A DNA stretch of 64,000 nt from Pseudomonas fluorescens (GTDB taxonomy: Bacteria; Pseudomonadota; Gammaproteobacteria; Pseudomonadales; Pseudomonadaceae), in contig NZ_LACC01000012.1 in assembly GCF_000967965.1 (NCBI RefSeq), positions 204,667 to 268,666 on the forward strand, given 5' to 3'. The notes beneath the pieces were generated by a model. That model saw only the letters and a program-made list of their open reading frames with translations. It ran no database searches and was not told the origin of the DNA. The position numbers were made by a program, and so were the translations under genes. Positions within the stretch are counted from its first letter, which is position 1, and every line of letters begins with the position of its first letter. Positions 60,380 to 64,000 of this stretch are shown here, in pieces.

Positions 60380-60952
60380 CTAGCCTACCAGCAACCACAC
60401 CCCGGTCGCCGCCGAAGCCGCGCCCGCCAGTCGCACCAGAGGCGCTGCGGCCTGCGGCAACACCCGCACCAGCGCATAACCCGCCGTGTGCAACACCGCC
60501 GTCGTCGCGACAAAACCAGTGGCATAGGTCCAGGGACTCGACATGTCCGGCAACTCAAGACCATGCGCCACGCCATGGAACAGCGCAAACAGCGCCGTCG
60601 CACCTACCGCCATGCTCAGCGGTGGGCGCACTGCCAACGCGACTGCCAGGCCCAACGCGAGCACCGACGCAGCAATCCCACTCTCCAGTGCCGGCAGGTT
60701 CAATCCTTCAAAACCCAACAGTCCGCCAATCAGCATGGTCCCGACGAAGGTGCACGGCAGCGCCCAACGCGCAGTACCTTGCTGCTGTGCGGCCCACAGA
60801 CCGACCGCGAGCATCGCCAGCAAGTGATCGAGCCCGCCAAGCGGATGGCTGATGCCGGCGATCAAGCCGTTGTCGCCATGCCCCGGATGGGCGAAGGCGA
60901 GGGCCGGGGTCAGCAGCAGGGCCAGGGCGCCCAGAATGCGTTTGAGTGTCAT
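60380..60952 (-). CDS. ureJ: HupE/UreJ family nickel-related membrane protein
   Basis: This 190-residue integral membrane protein has a signal-like N-terminus (cleavage near ALAFA, then HPGHG) and about six membrane helices. It carries the family motif HPLGGLDHLLAMLAVG and a second histidine cluster FHGVAHGLE. HupE/UreJ proteins are secondary nickel or cobalt permeases for hydrogenase or urease. Its place after ureG supports a role in nickel supply for urease. ATG 60952 with AAGGAAG upstream is chosen; the open frame to the right overlaps ureG in another phase. Confidence 0.9.
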   Translation of the reverse strand: MTLKRILGALALLLTPALAFAHPGHGDNGLIAGISHPLGGLDHLLAMLAVGLWAAQQQGTARWALPCTFVGTMLIGGLLGFEGLNLPALESGIAASVLALGLAVALAVRPPLSMAVGATALFALFHGVAHGLELPDMSSPWTYATGFVATTAVLHTAGYALVRVLPQAAAPLVRLAGAASAATGVWLLVG

Positions 60953-60981
60953 GGATAAGCTTCCTTGTTGATAAGTCGTGA

Positions 60982-61596
60982 TCAGGCTGCGGTCAGCAAA
61001 CCCTGGCGTTCGATGAAGGCGATGATCTCTTCCAGGCCGAGGCCGGTTTTCTGATTGCTGAACACGAACGGCTTGCCGTTGCGCATGCGCTGGGTGTCGC
61101 TGTTCATCATCTCCAGCGAGGCACCGACCAGCGGCGCCAGGTCGATCTTGTTGATCACCAGCAGGTCGGATTTGCAGATTCCCGGTCCGCCCTTGCGCGG
61201 CAGCTTGTCGCCGGCCGAGACGTCGATCACGTAGATCGTCAGGTCGGACAGTTCCGGGCTGAAAGTGGCGGAGAGGTTGTCGCCCCCGGACTCCACGAGA
61301 ATCAGGTCCAGCCCCGGAAAGCGGCGGTTGAGCTGATCCACGGCTTCGAGGTTGATCGAGGCGTCTTCGCGGATGGCTGTGTGCGGGCAGCCACCGGTTT
61401 CCACGCCGATGATGCGCTCCGGCGCCAGGGCTTCGTTGCGCACCAGAAAGTCGGCGTCTTCGCGGGTGTAGATGTCGTTGGTCACGACGGCCAGGTTGTA
61501 ACGCTCGCGCAGGGCCAGGCACAGGGCCAGGGTCAGGGCGGTCTTGCCGGAGCCGACCGGGCCGCCGATGCCGACACGCAGGGGTTGTGTGTTCAT
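60982..61596 (-). CDS. ureG: Urease accessory GTPase UreG
   Basis: UreG is the SIMIBI-class GTPase that delivers nickel to the urease active site with UreF, UreD and UreE. The 204-residue protein has the P-loop [11 protein letters not shown] near the N-terminus, the nickel-binding CPH motif ([13 protein letters not shown]), an [15 protein letters not shown] segment and NKID. ATG 61596 is set by TTGGAGAA just upstream. Confidence 0.96.
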   Translation of the reverse strand: MNTQPLRVGIGGPVGSGKTALTLALCLALRERYNLAVVTNDIYTREDADFLVRNEALAPERIIGVETGGCPHTAIREDASINLEAVDQLNRRFPGLDLILVESGGDNLSATFSPELSDLTIYVIDVSAGDKLPRKGGPGICKSDLLVINKIDLAPLVGASLEMMNSDTQRMRNGKPFVFSNQKTGLGLEEIIAFIERQGLLTAA

Positions 61597-61618
61597 GTGA
61601 TTCTCCAAAATAAGGGCC

Positions 61619-62293
61619 CTAGGAACGGAACAGGCGGCTGTACTGGCGCTCGTGGGCCATACACGCCAGGGACAGGCCGAAAGCGGCGCTGCCGTAATGA
61701 TCGGGGTCGATTCGGGTGGCGTTCTGTTGAGCTTGTTGAAGCAGCGGCAACAGTTCGCTGGTCAGGCGTTGGGCGGCTTGCTGACCCAGGGGCAGGGTCT
61801 TCATCAGCACGGCCAACTGGTTTTCCAGCCAGCTCCAGAGCCATGCAGCCAGGGCGTCCTGCGGGCTGATCTGCCAGGCGCGCGCGGCCAAGGCCCAACC
61901 CAGGGCCAGATGTGGCTCGCTGCGTTGTTCGAGAAAGGCGCGGGCGGGTGTGTCGAGTTCCGGCAAGCCATTGAGCAATTGTTGCAACGAGTAGCCCATC
62001 TGTCGGCTCTCCTGATGCAACTCGCGGGTTTCGCGACTGGCGCGATGCGCTTCGCAGTTCTGCAGCAATTCGTCCCAGTTTTCCTCGCTGGCGGCCATGC
62101 AATGGGCGAGCAGCAACGGCGCTTCGAAGCGTGCCAGATTAAAAAGCAACTGATCGCTGATCCAGCGTCGCGCACTGTCGGGGTCGTGAACCCGGCCGTT
62201 ATCCACAGCCATTTCCAGCCCTTGGGAGTAGCTGTAGCCGCCAATCGGCAATTGCGGACTGGCCAGGCGCAACAGCGCCCAGGCCGGGTTCAT
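61619..62293 (-). CDS. ureF: Urease accessory protein UreF
   Basis: UreF gates the UreG GTPase in the urease activation complex. The 224-residue helical protein begins [20 protein letters not shown]. It contains the family segment [14 protein letters not shown] and ends in the short basic tail [10 protein letters not shown]. It overlaps ureE by four bases (ATGA on the minus strand). Confidence 0.95.
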   Translation of the reverse strand: MNPAWALLRLASPQLPIGGYSYSQGLEMAVDNGRVHDPDSARRWISDQLLFNLARFEAPLLLAHCMAASEENWDELLQNCEAHRASRETRELHQESRQMGYSLQQLLNGLPELDTPARAFLEQRSEPHLALGWALAARAWQISPQDALAAWLWSWLENQLAVLMKTLPLGQQAAQRLTSELLPLLQQAQQNATRIDPDHYGSAAFGLSLACMAHERQYSRLFRS

Positions 62294-62790
62294 GTGCGTA
62301 CGCCGAACTGGTGCAGTTTCGGCGCGTAGTTGAAGTCTTCATCGCCGTGGCGCGAGTGGTGATGGCCACCGCCGTAGGCGCCATGTTCCGGCTGGAACGG
62401 CGCCTCGATGTTAGCGGCAACGGCACCGAGTTGTTCGAGCATGGCCTTGAGCACGTAATCGTCGAGCAGGCGTAACCAGCCGTCGCCGACTTGCAGGGCG
62501 ACATGGCGGTTGCCCAGGTGATAGGCCGCGCGGGTCAGTTCGAAGGCATTGGCGCAGGTGACGTGCAGCAATTGCTCGGGGCGGGCGCAGACCCGCACGA
62601 TTCGCCCGTCTTCGGCTTGCAGGCATTCGCCGTCATGCAACGGCGGCTGGCCGCGCTCCAAAAACAACCCGACGTCTTCGCCTTCGGCACTGAAACAGCG
62701 CAAACGGCTTTTGCTGCGGGCTTCGAACGTCAGGTGCAGTTCGGCGGCCCAAACGGGTTGAGGGTCGATTCTGCGATGAATCACCAGCAT
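62290..62790 (-). CDS. ureE: Urease accessory nickel chaperone UreE
   Basis: UreE stores and donates nickel to UreG. The 166-residue protein has the N-terminal peptide-binding domain (about 1-70) and the metal-binding domain with YHLGNRHVALQV. A His-rich tail follows (GGHHHSRHGDED), typical of nickel-binding forms. ATG 62790 (MLVIHRRIDP) fits the family and has GGAAG upstream; an in-frame start at 62814 adds eight residues. It heads an ureE-ureF-ureG-ureJ run. No urease structural gene follows or precedes it in the window. Confidence 0.94.
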   Translation of the reverse strand: MLVIHRRIDPQPVWAAELHLTFEARSKSRLRCFSAEGEDVGLFLERGQPPLHDGECLQAEDGRIVRVCARPEQLLHVTCANAFELTRAAYHLGNRHVALQVGDGWLRLLDDYVLKAMLEQLGAVAANIEAPFQPEHGAYGGGHHHSRHGDEDFNYAPKLHQFGVRT

Positions 62791-62965
62791 CGGAAGGCTT
62801 CCAGCAATGGACAATGCTCAGGCTAGAGCAAGGGGCTTGCCAATTGACTGATGTGTAGGAAATGGCTGACGGAGATGTGGGATGGGTGTCGATGGAGTGA
62901 GTTTTTTGACTGAAGTTGGTGCGTTGTTTTTGAGTTGCGCACCAAGTTGAAGCGATGAGCCTCAA

Positions 62966-63054
62966 TGTGGGAGCGAGCTTGCTCGCGAAAGCGGAGTGTC
63001 TGTCACATCGACTCTCTATGTGCCGACGCTATCGTGAGCAAGCTCGCTCCCACA
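62966..63054. repeat. REPIN-like inverted repeat, class GTGGGAGCGAGCTTG
   Basis: TGTGGGAGCGAGCTTGCTCG on the left is mirrored by GAGCAAGCTCGCTCCCACA on the right with a spacer of about 45 bases. It separates the urease genes from desT. The rest of the gap (62791-62965) holds no gene that I can support and must contain the ureE promoter. Confidence 0.88.
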
Positions 63055-63083
63055 GGGGCCTGATCCAGACTGAAGGTTAAGGG

Positions 63084-63716
63084 TTACTCAGTACTTCCAA
63101 GCCCTTGCCAATGCTTGAGGCCGATAAAGATAAACCGCAACTGCTGGGTGATTTTCGCCTGGGGCGTCAGGTGCTCAGGCAGGGCCTCGGCTGGCGGGTC
63201 GATGATGTCCGGCAGAGTGGCGAACACGCTCTTGACGATCAGATCCGCCATGACGCTGAGATCGGCGATGTCCAGATGCTGCAGTTTCGGCATCAGTGAC
63301 AAATCCGCCGCCAGGTCCGAGCTGATGTCTTCACGCAAACGGCCAATGGCCTGGCGCACCGGCAGCGAACCACCGTACTGCTCGCGGGCGAGAAACAGGA
63401 ACTGCGAACGGTTGGCGCTGACCACGTCGAGAAAGATACGTACCGAGGCATCGATGATGCCGCCCATCACGAATTCGTTGTGTCGCACCAGGCGAATGGT
63501 TTCGCGGAATGTCTGGCCGACTTCGCTGACCAGCACCAGGCCCAATTCATCCATATCGGCAAAATGGCGGTAGAAACCGGTCGGCACGATCCCGGCGGTT
63601 TTCGCGACTTCGCGCAGGCTCAGGCTGCCGAATCCTCGGCCGCCATCCATCAGGCGCCGGGCAGCGTCCATCAGGGCGTTACGGGTTTGTTGTTTCTGTT
63701 CGGCGCGGGGCAGCAT
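63084..63716 (-). CDS. desT: TetR family regulator, DesT-like
   Basis: This 210-residue TetR-type repressor has an N-terminal helix-turn-helix (about 12-60, SLREVAKTAGIVPTGFYRHF) and an all-helical ligand domain. The sequence closely follows DesT of P. aeruginosa, which senses the saturation of acyl-CoA and represses the acyl-CoA desaturase genes desCB. The location next to ureE is also as I recall it in that species. The desaturase genes would lie beyond the window. No DesT-type operator can be assigned in the 63717-63840 gap with certainty. Confidence 0.85.
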   Translation of the reverse strand: MLPRAEQKQQTRNALMDAARRLMDGGRGFGSLSLREVAKTAGIVPTGFYRHFADMDELGLVLVSEVGQTFRETIRLVRHNEFVMGGIIDASVRIFLDVVSANRSQFLFLAREQYGGSLPVRQAIGRLREDISSDLAADLSLMPKLQHLDIADLSVMADLIVKSVFATLPDIIDPPAEALPEHLTPQAKITQQLRFIFIGLKHWQGLGSTE

Positions 63717-63840
63717 CGCAAGGGCGTTTTCTGGACAGTGACGCGGCGCACTCTAGCAAATCGGCTTTGCCGGCGTCGAACGACTGTGGGGGATCAAGCG
63801 GGGGAAGTGCGGCATCTATCAAGCGGAGCGCTGAAAAGTC

Positions 63841-63871
63841 AAAAGCCCAATCCGGGGATTGGGCTTTTTTT
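63841..63871. terminator. Bidirectional terminator before the right-edge gene
   Basis: AAAAGCCCAATCC pairs with GGATTGGGCTTTTTTT over a tight GG turn. It lies 18 bases downstream of the stop codon of the leftward gene at the right edge and is flanked by A and T runs on both sides. Confidence 0.85.
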
Positions 63872-63888
63872 CAAGGCGGCCATAGGGC

Positions 63889-64000
63889 TTAGCTCACGGC
63901 GCTGTTGCGTTCGATTACACGGTCACCACCACCTTCAGCGAGGGTTTGACCTTGTGGAGTGCGATCCGCACCATCGGCAGCGAGGGTTTGGCCTTGTGGA
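63889..64000 (-). CDS. 3' end of a repeat-containing small protein (partial)
   Basis: The minus-strand frame that ends in TAA at 63889-63891 runs off the right edge. The visible 36 residues contain two copies of a unit like TPQGQTLAADGADR. The second reads TPQGQTLAEGGGDR, followed by VIERNSAVS at the C-terminus. Short secreted pseudomonad proteins with such Ala/Gly/Asp-Arg repeats exist, but I cannot name this one. The N-terminus, and any signal peptide, lies outside the window. Confidence 0.6.
   Translation of the reverse strand, partial: PQGQTLAADGADRTPQGQTLAEGGGDRVIERNSAVS

Overview
The window is chromosomal DNA of a Pseudomonas, most likely of the P. fluorescens group. The evidence is the gene order (queG-nnr-tsaE-amiB-mutL-miaA-hfq-hflX-hflKC-hisZ-purA, then rnr-rlmB-rpsF-rpsR-rplI-dnaB), an azurin gene, a DesT-type regulator beside urease accessory genes, and many REP-type inverted repeats of the kind common between genes in this group. 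Nearly all of it is core genome with GC-rich coding. The exception is the left end, where a large RHS toxin gene and a small partner gene have a visibly more AT-rich 5' side.

Layout. 1-5977: an accessory RHS locus, made of a 329-aa protein of unknown function and a 1576-aa RHS polymorphic toxin with a short variable C-terminus and no visible immunity gene. 5998-13762: queG (reverse) and, divergently, a tightly packed operon nnr-tsaE-amiB-mutL-miaA-hfq (NAD(P)H repair, tRNA modification, cell wall splitting, mismatch repair, RNA chaperone). 13775-20061: hflX, hflK, hflC, hisZ, purA. 20212-22146: a chemoreceptor. 22236-24802: an iron(III)-type ABC importer (binding protein and permease, no ATPase gene) under a possible Fur site. 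25142-25523: two tandem promoter/tRNA-Leu(CAG)/terminator cassettes. 25708-33000: RNase R, RlmB, ribosomal proteins S6, S18 and L9 with a DUF2232-type membrane protein, and the replicative helicase DnaB. 33192-35495: a YgiQ-type radical SAM protein.

35834-42574: a three-gene operon joining two transglutaminase-like proteins, a DUF2126 domain, a circularly permuted ATP-grasp and an alpha-E domain. It is a predicted peptide or amide ligation system of unknown product, preceded by a sigma-54-like promoter. 42787-46646: a small charged protein, a LOG-family nucleotide hydrolase, a possible 29-aa peptide, azurin, and the NAD salvage pair nadE/pncB. 46895-50845: a LysR regulator divergent from amaB-amaA (L-pipecolate / D-lysine catabolism). 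51208-56364: a five-gene branched-chain-amino-acid-type ABC importer with a strong sigma-54 promoter match. 56415-57114: a gene-free stretch holding four DnaA-box-like 9-mers in one orientation. 57115-64000: a short-chain dehydrogenase, a cation diffusion facilitator, an AGE-family epimerase, urease accessory genes ureE-ureF-ureG and hupE/ureJ without the urease structural genes, a desT-like TetR gene, and the 3' end of a repeat-containing small protein gene running off the right edge.

Thirteen inverted-repeat intergenic elements of at least four sequence classes sit at gene ends. The least explained items are the RHS pair at the left edge, the transglutaminase/ATP-grasp operon, the DnaA-box-like cluster, and an intergenic repeat at 57877-58040 whose two arms carry the same extra segment.
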